Source: Candidatus Uhrbacteria bacterium (GTDB lineage Bacteria > Patescibacteriota > Patescibacteriia > JACQRZ01). From it: a stretch of 39,912 bases of DNA. Positions 21,782 through 30,290 of the stretch are shown piece after piece. The position numbers and the translations under genes were made by a program. The stretch spans positions 1 to 39,912 of the forward strand of contig JACQSB010000020.1 of assembly GCA_016206175.1 (NCBI GenBank), read 5' to 3'. The notes under the pieces are model-generated. The model was not told the origin of the DNA. It did no database searches and saw only the letters and a program-made list of their open reading frames with translations. Positions within the stretch are counted from its first letter, which is position 1. The number at the start of each line of letters is the position of its first letter.

Positions 21782-22900
21782 TCAAGGAATCTGCAAAACG
21801 GAAAGTACCTTCTCTGCAGCTGTCCGCCACGAATACCGAGCTGCGTTTGCAAATCCTGCATCGCGAAGCCTTGCTCGCATGGCAGTATCAGATATTGCCT
21901 GCAGCACGGTTTGAGAACATTGTTCTTTATCTTGCGCATCGCAATACAATGCCGCATCACCGGCAACTTCAGGGAGCGCTCCCGCGCGGGAACATACGAC
22001 TAGTATGCCGCATGATTGCGCTTCGATAACCGGCAACCCAAATCCTTCATACTTGCTTAAAAAAAGCATTGCTTCAGCTCCGCATATCAACGCGATTTTA
22101 TCCTCTTCGGAAATCCACCCTAGGTGGATAATATGGTTTTTTACCGGACTTTGTCCTATTTGTGCAAGCACTGCATCGCTGCCATATCCAAGCGGACCGA
22201 TCAATACGAGCGAACCGGGATACCCCGATTTTTTCATCTGTTCAAACGTTTCAATCACGGCTGACGTATTCTTCCTGGTGTCTATGCGACCGACCGAGAT
22301 AATGTATGGCTGATTCACATGATATTTTTTCAGAGCCGGCAGTACCTCTTTGATGCCACGGGGGTAATACTGATTGTGATCGCACCCAAGACCGATAACA
22401 TGCAATCCGGAAGGATCAATCTTATAGTTTGCGAGTATCTCTTGTTTGCTGAATTCAGATATCGTAATGATGCGTGATGCATGTCGCATCGCATAAGCGG
22501 TAGAAAATCGCAGATTTGAAAGTTCTTTGCCCGCATAACACTGCGGATACCGCAAAAAACCGACGTCATGGATAGTCGTTACGGTTCGCTTCGGATGGAT
22601 AAGAGGGATCGCATGCGCAGGGACAAAAAGAACATCAGGAGGCTTTATGAACATCTCAAGCGAGAGTCTCGCTTGCGTCCAAAAATGCCGCAGCGGCCAT
22701 GAAAGCACACGCAGTGCAACACTCTTGCACCGAGCTACATCGGCATCATCAGCTGATAGTGCCGCATTCAAATAAAGAACAAGTTGATCATCGCGAAGCT
22801 CGCCTAATTCTATAAGGCTGCGAATGATATGCCACGAATACCATTCCGTACCTGTCTTTACTTGACGAAACGCGCGCGACGCATCAATGCCTATCGTCAT
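21782..22900 (-). CDS. GT4-family glycosyltransferase
   Basis: The 372-residue GT-B enzyme has an N-terminal acceptor domain (MTIGIDASRAFRQVKTGTEWY) and a C-terminal nucleotide-sugar domain with YIISVGRIDTRKNTSAVIETF (~203-223) and SKYEGFGLPVIEAQSCG, the E-x7-E retaining-GT motif. It likely adds a sugar from an NDP- or GDP-donor to a surface polysaccharide or glycolipid; the donor cannot be told. It follows mreB by 13 bases and belongs to the glycan cluster that continues upstream to 29170. Confidence 0.9.
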   Translation of the reverse strand: MTIGIDASRAFRQVKTGTEWYSWHIIRSLIELGELRDDQLVLYLNAALSADDADVARCKSVALRVLSWPLRHFWTQARLSLEMFIKPPDVLFVPAHAIPLIHPKRTVTTIHDVGFLRYPQCYAGKELSNLRFSTAYAMRHASRIITISEFSKQEILANYKIDPSGLHVIGLGCDHNQYYPRGIKEVLPALKKYHVNQPYIISVGRIDTRKNTSAVIETFEQMKKSGYPGSLVLIGPLGYGSDAVLAQIGQSPVKNHIIHLGWISEEDKIALICGAEAMLFLSKYEGFGLPVIEAQSCGILVVCSRAGALPEVAGDAALYCDAQDKEQCSQTVLQAISDTAMRARLRDAGFANAARYSWRTAAEKVLSVLQIP

Positions 22901-22913
22901 GGAGTTGAATTGT

Positions 22914-23924
22914 TTATGACTTCGTCGCCAAAATACTGCGTTTATACGCGTCGAGATTTTCTAATACGATACCGGTGCCGCGAGCGACACAGAGCAGCGC
23001 CTGATCGGCAACATATGCAGGAATGCCTGTAGCACGCGCAACAAGTTGGTCAAAGTTGCGCAAAAGGCAGGTACCGCCCGATAAGATGATGCCTCGATCA
23101 ATAATATCAGCGGCGAGTTCCGGCGGAGTATTTTGCAGCACACCTTTCAGTGCCGAAATAATTCCATCCAATTCATTTGAAATCGCATCAGTGACATCAT
23201 CGGAATTAACGGAAATTGTTTTTGGCAATCCCGTCACGTTGTCACGGCCACGGACATCCATAGTGAGTTTATCTTCAAGGTACAATGCCGATCCTATGGT
23301 AATTTTTATTTCTTCTGCAGTGCGATCTCCGACGGCAAGACCAAATTTCTTTCGAACATGATCAACGATTGCGAGGTCAAATTTATTGCCGCCGATACGG
23401 ACTGAATTCGAAGAAACGATACCTCCGAGCGAGATGACAGCGATTTCGGCGGTGCCTCCTCCGATATCTATGATCATATGCCCTGATGCGTTACCTATAG
23501 GGATATTCGCGCCTATCGCTGCTGCGATCGGCTCTTTTATGATATAAGCTGCTTTTGCGCCGGCTGCAAGTGTAGCGTCAATGACCGCGCGTCGTTCCGT
23601 CGAAGTAATACCAGCCGGCACGGCGACCATTACTTCCGGCCGCAAGAGACGGACGCCTCCAATCGCTTTATTGATGAAATATCGAAGCATCGCTTCGGTC
23701 GTACGGTAATCGGCTATTACACCATCTTTCAGCGGGCGGTAAGCAACGATGGTATCGGGGGTGCGCCCAAGCATTTCCTTTGCATCCTTACCGACAGCTA
23801 ACACTTTGCGGTCAACCGTAGATATCGCGACAACTGATGGTTCGTTAATGACAATCCCTCGCTTTGGGACATGCACAAGGACGTTTGTCGTGCCCAAATC
23901 TATTCCGACTTTTCGAGCTAGCAT
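22914..23924 (-). CDS. mreB: Rod-shape-determining actin homologue MreB
   Basis: MreB filaments under the membrane guide the cell-wall synthesis machinery. From the ATG at 23924 the protein is 336 residues, the normal family length, and starts directly with MLARKVGIDLGTTNVLVHV (phosphate-1 loop). Other actin-fold motifs are VMVAVPAGITSTERRAVIDA, AYIIKEPIAAAIGANIPI, MIIDIGGGTAEIAVISLGG (phosphate-2) and IILSGGTCLL (adenosine loop). The frame extends to 23981 into the DUF4012 gene, but those residues are not MreB-like. No mreC or mreD is adjacent; the neighbours are DUF4012 and a glycosyltransferase. Confidence 0.95.
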   Translation of the reverse strand: MLARKVGIDLGTTNVLVHVPKRGIVINEPSVVAISTVDRKVLAVGKDAKEMLGRTPDTIVAYRPLKDGVIADYRTTEAMLRYFINKAIGGVRLLRPEVMVAVPAGITSTERRAVIDATLAAGAKAAYIIKEPIAAAIGANIPIGNASGHMIIDIGGGTAEIAVISLGGIVSSNSVRIGGNKFDLAIVDHVRKKFGLAVGDRTAEEIKITIGSALYLEDKLTMDVRGRDNVTGLPKTISVNSDDVTDAISNELDGIISALKGVLQNTPPELAADIIDRGIILSGGTCLLRNFDQLVARATGIPAYVADQALLCVARGTGIVLENLDAYKRSILATKS

Positions 23925-23934
23925 GAATGAAAGA

Positions 23935-25839
23935 TTAAAATTGCGCCATAAACTCCCTATCAACGCGCAAGTCTGAAACAAACTTCACTCCCCTTACCTC
24001 ATGAGCGTCTCCACCCGCTGTCGGCGTACTAAAGAACCCACCTGATGTAAATTGAGTGACCGGTTTCTGGAAGAAAAGCGAGACATTCAAAGACTGCTTC
24101 GATCCCGGCTGATGCTGGACAAAAAGGTCGTACCGGTTTTTTTCTTTTGCTGTTTGCGCGACCGATTTTGGTAGTCTGTACTCTAACCGAACAATAGTTT
24201 TTTGAAAAGCCCTTACTGGTACAATTCCTGATACAATCATTCCGTCTCCGCTGTCTTCAGCATGAATATCCCCTTGCAATCCTTGGACGGCAAAGATTTC
24301 ACTCCCGCGAGGCATAATGACGCGCAGCCACGCTGTATAATGGCCGGTGGTCTGTGTGATGGTAGCATTGTTTCGATAGGTAATCTCCATGAATGCATTA
24401 AGGCGTTCAAGGCTATCCTGTACAACCTCATACTTGATAGAGCGTTCGATATATGGGTCGGTATCCTTGTCAGTGATGTTTTCATCAACCACCATAAAAT
24501 AATCAGTATCGGTTTGGCGAACGGTACCTGTCCAGTTATTTGTTTGCGCAAATTCCTCCAGTTTCGGATCATCAAACCACACTAAGATATGCTTTTCATG
24601 CAGACGCGCCTCGACAATTTTTGTCACTTCAAATACGCCGGTAAATGGCATCGTATTTACTGCTTCAATCATCGAGCCGACAAGATCGGCAATTGGATCA
24701 TTTGGTTTTTCAGGAGGATTCGCAACCCGGTATGCGCCACTCAAGCGATGATGGTCAAGCTCTGTGGCAAAGGAATCAGCCGAAAAAATTGTGTTGCGTA
24801 TACGGATGGGGCCGGTAAACCGCAACAGCGAGGTAAAAAAATCATAATCCACGGCAATAACGCCGTCGATCCGCTCGCCGCCACGCAAAGAACGATATTG
24901 GCTGATCGCTTGCTTGGCCACAGATGGAAAATCAAAATCCCAATTCGCATTTTGAAAAGCAGATCCGTCTCCAACGAATCCTTCAGCTGATTGAACGTAT
25001 GCGGGGACATCTGCCAGGCGTGCTGCATCTGCGTCCGGATTTGAAACCGTAAAATCCGTAATGGTGCCGTCCTTGACTCGCAGAATGCCGTACAGACGAA
25101 TGATGCCGCCCGTGCCTCGTAAACGGCGCGCATCCTGCAGGAGAACGAGGTACGCTTTTTCGTCGGCATAGCCTAAAAATCGAGGAACAACTTCCATAAA
25201 TGGGATAACCTGGCCAAGTGTGTACTCAATAAACTCGCTCTTCTGCAACAAATCGTATTTTATAGCTCGATACGGCTCATCGAGGGAGTCGTCGCTGATC
25301 GCAGAAAGCTGCTGTGCGTCTAAGGCGAGTTTTGCACGGATGCCGGTGAACGCTGGAATTGATTGCACGGTCCTCTCAAGGATCGTGGCGCGTTCTGGCT
25401 GAGTCACTTCAGCGATCGATATCGTCCCATCAGTCCGCATTGCCGGCTCTGTGATTTGTTCAACAAGTTCAGCAAGTTGAATGCCGGTATCCGTAAAGGA
25501 CTTAGCAACGGTGCTAAATTGGACCGCCGTACGGTACCGTTCTTCAGTAAACGGTAATATGCCAAGCACGGAAATGGAGTCGAGTTGTTGAACCATCTCA
25601 CCGAGAATCTGGGACGCAGACTGTAGTTCCTTTTTTGCGTTCAAAAAATTATCAGGCAAAAAGTCTTGCGATGCGTCTGCGAGGTAGGTGCGTACCTCAC
25701 TACTCATTCCTTGTACGGCATCAAACCGCTTCCATGTGCGGTATCCAAATATCACGCCAGCGGCAATTACGATGAGTACTATGATCAATAGCACTCCGCG
25801 CAGAACACTGCTATGTGAGTCAAGAAGCTCGTCTTCCAT
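23935..25839 (-). CDS. DUF4012-family membrane-anchored surface protein
   Basis: The 634-residue protein has a cytoplasmic N-terminus and one membrane segment at about 14-34 (VLLIIVLIVIAAGVIFGYRTW). An extended alpha-helical region and then the DUF4012 domain follow. The mark is AYLVLLQDARRLRGTGGIIRLYG, the counterpart of the usual 'NN.ElRptGGFIGSyg' motif, followed by GVIAVDYDFFTSLLRFTGPI. The conserved Asn-Glu pair is changed to Asp-Ala. These proteins are widespread in CPR and some Gram-positive bacteria, often beside glycosyltransferases; the function is unknown, with cell-wall polymer attachment one suggestion by context. It overlaps the preceding glycosyltransferase gene by 20 bases. 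Confidence 0.85.
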   Translation of the reverse strand: MEDELLDSHSSVLRGVLLIIVLIVIAAGVIFGYRTWKRFDAVQGMSSEVRTYLADASQDFLPDNFLNAKKELQSASQILGEMVQQLDSISVLGILPFTEERYRTAVQFSTVAKSFTDTGIQLAELVEQITEPAMRTDGTISIAEVTQPERATILERTVQSIPAFTGIRAKLALDAQQLSAISDDSLDEPYRAIKYDLLQKSEFIEYTLGQVIPFMEVVPRFLGYADEKAYLVLLQDARRLRGTGGIIRLYGILRVKDGTITDFTVSNPDADAARLADVPAYVQSAEGFVGDGSAFQNANWDFDFPSVAKQAISQYRSLRGGERIDGVIAVDYDFFTSLLRFTGPIRIRNTIFSADSFATELDHHRLSGAYRVANPPEKPNDPIADLVGSMIEAVNTMPFTGVFEVTKIVEARLHEKHILVWFDDPKLEEFAQTNNWTGTVRQTDTDYFMVVDENITDKDTDPYIERSIKYEVVQDSLERLNAFMEITYRNNATITQTTGHYTAWLRVIMPRGSEIFAVQGLQGDIHAEDSGDGMIVSGIVPVRAFQKTIVRLEYRLPKSVAQTAKEKNRYDLFVQHQPGSKQSLNVSLFFQKPVTQFTSGGFFSTPTAGGDAHEVRGVKFVSDLRVDREFMAQF

Positions 25840-26632
25840 ACATATGCCATTTAAGAATGTATTTTAACCAGCTTATCACATGGATCCTTGTTGTCTTGTG
25901 CGTAAGCGAAAGGATCCCGCCCCCCTTTGCTGATTCGCGCCGATGCAGGTGTACCATGCGCGCGCCAGGCACATAGCGGACCGGCAGTTTTGCTTTCCAA
26001 AACCGGCGGCACCAGTCAGTATCTTCAAAATAAAGGAAAAATCTCTCATCCATCATGCCAACTGTCTTGATAGATGAAGCACGGACCATGAGGCATGCTC
26101 CGAGAAGCCAATCCACATCAACGGGTGATGTTGTATCCATGTCAGCCATTAAAAATCGATCAAGGTGTCGCTTTCCAAACCCAAATCTGCCTATCCATAG
26201 CCTGCGATACACAGGTGTAAGAAATGAATGGAATCGATAATAGGAATGCTGGATAGTTCCATTTGGATTGATCAGCTGTGGCCCTACCATACCCACGGCA
26301 GGATTGTTCTCAAGATAGGCATGGAGATAATCAAATGATCCGGGCAAGGGGGTAATATCATAATTGAGGAGCATGATATATTTTCCTTGCGCGATGCGAA
26401 TACCTGCATTGTTACCTGCCGCAAAACCGATGTTTCGATCCTGCGGCAGGTAATGCACGTTGCTAAAACGTTCAGCAAGCATCTCGCCAACGCCCTCGTG
26501 CGGACTATTATCAACTACAATAATCTCGAGGCGGAGTTTGGTATGCAACTGCTTTATCCCTTTTATGCATTCGCGCACCAAGCCCCGCGCGCGATAGTTA
26601 ACAATGATAATTGAGATGTCGATACGATCCAT
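25820..26632 (-). CDS. GT2-family glycosyltransferase (rhamnosyltransferase-like)
   Basis: The ATG at 26632 gives 270 residues; a GTG at 26644 adds four. The GT-A fold is clear: ISIIIVNYRARGLVRECIKG, IIVVDNSPHEGV, NIGFAAGNNAGIRIAQGKYIMLLNYDITPLPG (the DxD place reads NYD) and WLLGACLMVRASSIKTVGMMDERFFLYFEDTDWCRR (~175-210). The ED-x-DW motif is the acidic acceptor-side motif of inverting GT2 rhamnosyltransferase-like enzymes. The C-terminal HLHRRESAKGG is typical of WbbL-like proteins. No membrane segment is obvious. It is the second GT2 in tandem. Confidence 0.9.
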   Translation of the reverse strand: MDRIDISIIIVNYRARGLVRECIKGIKQLHTKLRLEIIVVDNSPHEGVGEMLAERFSNVHYLPQDRNIGFAAGNNAGIRIAQGKYIMLLNYDITPLPGSFDYLHAYLENNPAVGMVGPQLINPNGTIQHSYYRFHSFLTPVYRRLWIGRFGFGKRHLDRFLMADMDTTSPVDVDWLLGACLMVRASSIKTVGMMDERFFLYFEDTDWCRRFWKAKLPVRYVPGARMVHLHRRESAKGGGILSLTHKTTRIHVISWLKYILKWHMYGRRAS

Positions 26633-26650
26633 AAAACTATTCACTTATGG

Positions 26651-27637
26651 TCAGTGGCAGTGCAAAAAGAGAAGTGGCCGAGGAGAAGGTATAGCGGTAA
26701 AAAACGCTCTTCGTTTTTCCATTATTGTCCCTAATCCTCGGAAGAATTCTGGAAGCACCCCGAGCGTGCGCGGTTCGCAGAAAAGAAGGTAAAAAAACTT
26801 TGCAGCTTCATACATGAGGACACCGAAGTATGTCCGGATGCCATCGATAGGCGCAATATTTTTACATACAAACCATAAATGGTTGCGATATGATATCTGA
26901 TTGATCCAGGCAGTATTGCGTTTGTATGCATGCATTGATGTTGACCGCACATGATAGCCGGTTGCTCCAGAGAGGCAGTAGGCATTCCACCCATATCGAT
27001 AGAGGCGAGCGGCAAGATCGACATCTTCCTTATAGATAAAAAATTGCTCGTCAAAGTACTGGCGATCCTGCGGTTGCAGAGAAATGATTGCGCACTGTTC
27101 CAGCGCTTGCCGCCGGTATACGGCAGCTGTTGCACTTACCCCAAAAATGGGAAACGCTTCGAAGGAATGATCAACTTCCACGGCACCAGAACCGATGTTT
27201 TTCACATGAAACGAATAATTGATGCACAAACCGAGGGTGTCAACAATATCACATTTTTTTTTGCCAGTCAATGATGAAACGCGATACAATACTCCTGTCG
27301 CTGATCCCGCATCGGGATGTGTATCCATATACTTTACGAGCTTTTCGATATAATCATTTTCCAACACACAATCGTCATTCAACACCAAGATGTAATCGCT
27401 TCTGCATTGCTCAATGACCTTGTTATGCCCTGCAGCGAAGCCGGTATTGTGAGATTCAAGGATCATCTTGCAGGAAGGCATCTCGCTCCCTACTATCGCT
27501 ACCGTACCATCTGACGAAGCATTATCAAGCACAACAAGCTCCGCATCAGAGTACGTCTGGCCTTGCAAGCTTTGAAGGCACTCCTTGATGTGTGCTGCAC
27601 TATTATAGGTGACTAAACTGATAGTGACTCGTGACAT
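26651..27637 (-). CDS. GT2-family glycosyltransferase (WbbL-like)
   Basis: The 328-residue GT-A enzyme has VTISLVTYNSAAHIKECLQSL, LVVLDNASSDGTVAIV, HNTGFAAGHNKVIEQ, DYILVLNDDCVLENDYIEKL (NDD as the DxD motif, ~88-90) and FGVSATAAVYRRQALEQ followed by FDEQFFIYKEDVDLAARL, the acidic ED-x-D motif. It resembles its neighbour at 25820 in plan but is not a close copy. The likely role is addition of a sugar to a surface glycan or lipid-linked precursor. It starts about 37 bases after the membrane glycosyltransferase gene. Confidence 0.9.
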   Translation of the reverse strand: MSRVTISLVTYNSAAHIKECLQSLQGQTYSDAELVVLDNASSDGTVAIVGSEMPSCKMILESHNTGFAAGHNKVIEQCRSDYILVLNDDCVLENDYIEKLVKYMDTHPDAGSATGVLYRVSSLTGKKKCDIVDTLGLCINYSFHVKNIGSGAVEVDHSFEAFPIFGVSATAAVYRRQALEQCAIISLQPQDRQYFDEQFFIYKEDVDLAARLYRYGWNAYCLSGATGYHVRSTSMHAYKRNTAWINQISYRNHLWFVCKNIAPIDGIRTYFGVLMYEAAKFFYLLFCEPRTLGVLPEFFRGLGTIMEKRRAFFTAIPSPRPLLFLHCH

Positions 27638-27673
27638 ACGAGTATTCTGCCCGAATCGAGGCTGGAAGGCAAA

Positions 27674-29170
27674 TCACGTCTTTCTCACTGATCGCATCTT
27701 TTCCGTAACAGTAAAACCGAGATACCTGCCTGTCATGAGCCGCGTTTGCGCATCGATTGCCGGCAATGAACTGAAAAAAATCAAACTCAAGGGCAGCAAT
27801 ATCCACTGAAAAAGCATGGAGATATAGCGCTTGCGAGATATTTGTTCACCTCGGGGCGGCAAAAGAAAAAATGAGAGGCTGCCGATAACCAAAATCCCAA
27901 TCATACTCAAGTTCAAGAGGGTTTCGAGTAAGATCGGCGTATTTCGTGCCAACACACTCTGTTGCACCTTTGGGTCAGCAACGAGCAGAGGCAAACGGCC
28001 TAAAACAAAAATAATGATCGGCGCGGTCGCCCATGTATACATCCCTTCGATCTGTATCCAAAGAAGTTTTATTTTTTTTCGAAGCGAGATTTTATTGTTT
28101 TCAAAAAAATGCTGCACAAGATAGGGGAAATGCTCCACTCCCCATGCCCACCGTCGCTGCTGTTTGTATAAATTTTTCAATCCTTCCCACAATGTCTTTC
28201 CTGCGACGGTATCCATGGATACCGGTATATAAAGCGGAGTAACGCGATAATCTCCATCATAGCGGATAAAACCCTGAAAAAAAATGCGCGAGTCCTCGCT
28301 TACGATGTCTTTTTGCCAGAAACCAACATCCACAAGCGCACGGAAACTCATGCTGTGCGATGAAAAGGTAAAAAGCCGATCGGGACGCACCAGCTCCGTC
28401 ATGAGCCAAAATGTTGTGCTGAATGCCGCGAGTCGCATCGGAGCAGAGGCCTGCCAGATGGTATTATTGTACAAAACAACCGGCTGATAACTCGATCGTG
28501 TTGGCTTAGCGGATGAAAGGTATGCAAGAGTGAGGCATGCAAAATACTGCGGATGTACGATCGTATCGATATCAAATGTCGAAACAATAACATGATCGTA
28601 ATCAATGCCGAGTTCGTCGATCAGCTTTTGTGCCTGATGGCCTGCATAATTGATATTTGCCCCTTTTGCGGGAATCTCTCCAGGCATATCTCCCGGATGA
28701 ACAGTCACCAGAAAACGATGAAAGGATGCGCCATATTCGTTCCGAACCCTTTCCGCGATCGATAGAAAGTAATCCCCTGCTCGCCTTTCCCCTGCAAGGA
28801 CTACAATAAACCGATCGTTTGGATAGCGGCAGGCAAGCAGCGCATTGAGAGTTGCCGCAACGATTTCATACGGCTCGCGATACATCGGTAAAAGTACAAG
28901 ATGATAGCAGTCGCGCCATTGCCGATGCGATGCTATCAAATCAGCATACCAATCACGCCGGAGCGATCGTCGATATTCTCGCCATGCTACGATAAGAAAA
29001 ATTACAAAATAGATAACACGAAAAAGCCAGTACAGGTCGAAAATAATGATGAAATACATGACCCATACCGGTTTAACAAATGACAATCCGAATGCCAGGA
29101 TGAATGTTGCCCAGACAAGCAACCCGGGGATAACTTCAAGAATTCGCTGAATCAAATGTGCGCGGTTCAT
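27674..29170 (-). CDS. Membrane GT2-family glycosyltransferase
   Basis: The 498-residue protein has two N-terminal membrane segments (about 14-33 and 38-62), a large cytoplasmic GT-A domain (~75-360) and three or four C-terminal segments, as in processive cellulose- or hyaluronan-synthase-like enzymes. The motifs are HLVLLPMYREPYEIVAATLNAL, STFDIDT (DxD, ~197-199), IVSEDSRIFFQ (the ED catalytic base place) and QQRRWAWGVEHF (QxxRW). The last points to a processive or synthase-type enzyme. The gene starts one base after the archease-like stop. The product is a candidate builder of an extracellular polysaccharide. Confidence 0.9.
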   Translation of the reverse strand: MNRAHLIQRILEVIPGLLVWATFILAFGLSFVKPVWVMYFIIIFDLYWLFRVIYFVIFLIVAWREYRRSLRRDWYADLIASHRQWRDCYHLVLLPMYREPYEIVAATLNALLACRYPNDRFIVVLAGERRAGDYFLSIAERVRNEYGASFHRFLVTVHPGDMPGEIPAKGANINYAGHQAQKLIDELGIDYDHVIVSTFDIDTIVHPQYFACLTLAYLSSAKPTRSSYQPVVLYNNTIWQASAPMRLAAFSTTFWLMTELVRPDRLFTFSSHSMSFRALVDVGFWQKDIVSEDSRIFFQGFIRYDGDYRVTPLYIPVSMDTVAGKTLWEGLKNLYKQQRRWAWGVEHFPYLVQHFFENNKISLRKKIKLLWIQIEGMYTWATAPIIIFVLGRLPLLVADPKVQQSVLARNTPILLETLLNLSMIGILVIGSLSFFLLPPRGEQISRKRYISMLFQWILLPLSLIFFSSLPAIDAQTRLMTGRYLGFTVTEKMRSVRKT

Positions 29171-29614
29171 TCACGATTCGAGTTTGTGTACACGAAATTC
29201 ACAATGATAGCTTTTCTTGCCTTCACCGGAACATGATATCCCCTTCCTTTTTACTTCGAGACCAGGGCGTGGAAACGGATGTTTTTTTCGGTCATACGTT
29301 TCACCACGAGCAGCGCCGGTCAGGAGATAGTGCGTCGGACTAATTTTCTGGATAGAAACAATAGAGAAATCACCATAGACGATATCGTAAACCACCTGCC
29401 GCTCAATGAGTTCGGAAAGCCATTGCGCAAGAAGTTCTTCTGCGCTTTTTGCCTCTACGACAACTTTGACGCGCTCATTGCTGCCGCGGGATGCTTCGAT
29501 GTCATACAAAATGGAGAAAGCTCCGCGTGCGGCGTCAACAAAAGCATCACGATCCTTGAGGCCGTCGCAGCTAACTACGAACTCCCCCTTTTCCTCTTTT
29601 GTTCTGTAAGGCAT
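29171..29614 (-). CDS. Archease-family protein with degenerate metal site
   Basis: The 147-residue sequence follows the archease fold along its length: DAFVDAARGAFSILYD, ERVKVVVEAKSAEELLAQWLSELIERQVVYDIVYGDF and TGAARGETYDRKKHPFPRPGLEVKRKG. Archease activates the RNA ligase RtcB. In typical members the metal site uses an N-terminal 'H.AD' motif, a 'K..T.H' motif and a C-terminal Asp. Here these read EFVVSC, KRKGISC and KLES, so the site appears lost. No rtcB is in the window. It sits between YtxH and the membrane glycosyltransferase, with gaps of a few bases. Confidence 0.7.
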   Translation of the reverse strand: MPYRTKEEKGEFVVSCDGLKDRDAFVDAARGAFSILYDIEASRGSNERVKVVVEAKSAEELLAQWLSELIERQVVYDIVYGDFSIVSIQKISPTHYLLTGAARGETYDRKKHPFPRPGLEVKRKGISCSGEGKKSYHCEFRVHKLES

Positions 29615-29621
29615 ACTGCCG

Positions 29622-29939
29622 TCACTCTTTTTTTAACGCCTCTTTAATCTCTTTCCAGTTGCTCTGCAGAATTGTCACAATATCATCATAAGAACCTGCA
29701 GCAACTTTCTTTCCTTTTGCATAATCACTAACTGCTTGGCGCACCAAATCATTGTATGCGCTTTGTGATATCTTTTTCATCGTAGCGGCTTTTGCATTCA
29801 CTTGCTTCGCGAGTCGCGTAACGAGTACCGTCACTTCTTTGCGGGTACGTTTGCCGGCCTGCGGAGCGAGTAATAATGTCATTACAGACGCAAGTACAGC
29901 GCCGAAAGTCGCTCCTCTCATAAAATGTTTTGCATTCAT
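29622..29939 (-). CDS. YtxH-like small membrane protein
   Basis: The 105-residue protein has a short membrane segment at about 8-26 (RGATFGAVLASVMTLLLAPQAGKRTRKEV), the 'G...Ga..GallaPksGketR' motif of the YtxH family, followed by a Lys-rich amphipathic helical region. YtxH proteins are linked to general stress in Gram-positive bacteria; their function is unclear. It is the first gene of the long minus-strand run and is preceded by a well-formed promoter. Confidence 0.8.
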   Translation of the reverse strand: MNAKHFMRGATFGAVLASVMTLLLAPQAGKRTRKEVTVLVTRLAKQVNAKAATMKKISQSAYNDLVRQAVSDYAKGKKVAAGSYDDIVTILQSNWKEIKEALKKE

Positions 29940-29972
29940 AGTATGGTAAAGATATGGATTAATACTATGATA

Positions 29973-30001
29973 AGTATATCATTTTATGCGAATACCTGCA
30001 A
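29973..30001 (-). promoter_or_regulatory. Promoter of the YtxH-led operon
   Basis: On the minus strand TTGCAG (30001-29996), a 17-base spacer and TATACT (29978-29973), with the extension TGA just before the -10. Transcription would start near 29966, giving a leader of ~27 bases before the ATG at 29939. Confidence 0.6.
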
Positions 30002-30015
30002 CGGCAATGCATATC

Positions 30016-30048
30016 GAAAGAGCTCCGGAGTAATTCTGGAGCTCTTTC
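30016..30048. terminator. Terminator-like hairpin after the zinc-ribbon gene
   Basis: An 11-bp perfect stem, GAAAGAGCTCC / GGAGCTCTTTC, with an 11-base loop, lies 25 bases beyond the stop of the minus-strand zinc-ribbon gene and just before the next promoter. The arms themselves end in a CTTTC run but no long U-tract follows, so termination may be weak. Confidence 0.55.
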
Positions 30049-30072
30049 CTATCTCCTTCCCAATGAATCCCA

Positions 30073-30267
30073 TTAGGAATAGTCCTCTTCCTCGTCGTCG
30101 CCACCGCCAAATGAATCCTGCGAATCTTCTTCATCTCCCAACTCATCGGTGTCGTCTCCGAGTTCTTCATCACCACCGTCCTCAATAAGATCTACCTGGC
30201 AAGAATCGCATACGCCGGGCTCATCATATTCCTGGCCGCATTCCGGACAGATATAAGTAGAATCCAT
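30073..30267 (-). CDS. Small acidic zinc-ribbon protein
   Basis: The 64-residue protein has an N-terminal zinc ribbon with C7-P-E-C10 and C20-D-S-C23 (YICPECGQEYDEPGVCDSCQ), followed by a very acidic tail rich in Asp, Glu and Gly. Four Cys can hold one zinc ion. It has no further domain, so it may be a protein- or nucleic-acid-binding adaptor; I do not recognise a named family. It is 23 bases downstream of pepA on the same strand and probably cotranscribed. Confidence 0.75.
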   Translation of the reverse strand: MDSTYICPECGQEYDEPGVCDSCQVDLIEDGGDEELGDDTDELGDEEDSQDSFGGGDDEEEDYS

Positions 30268-30290
30268 ACTGTTCTCGCGAATGAATCGCG

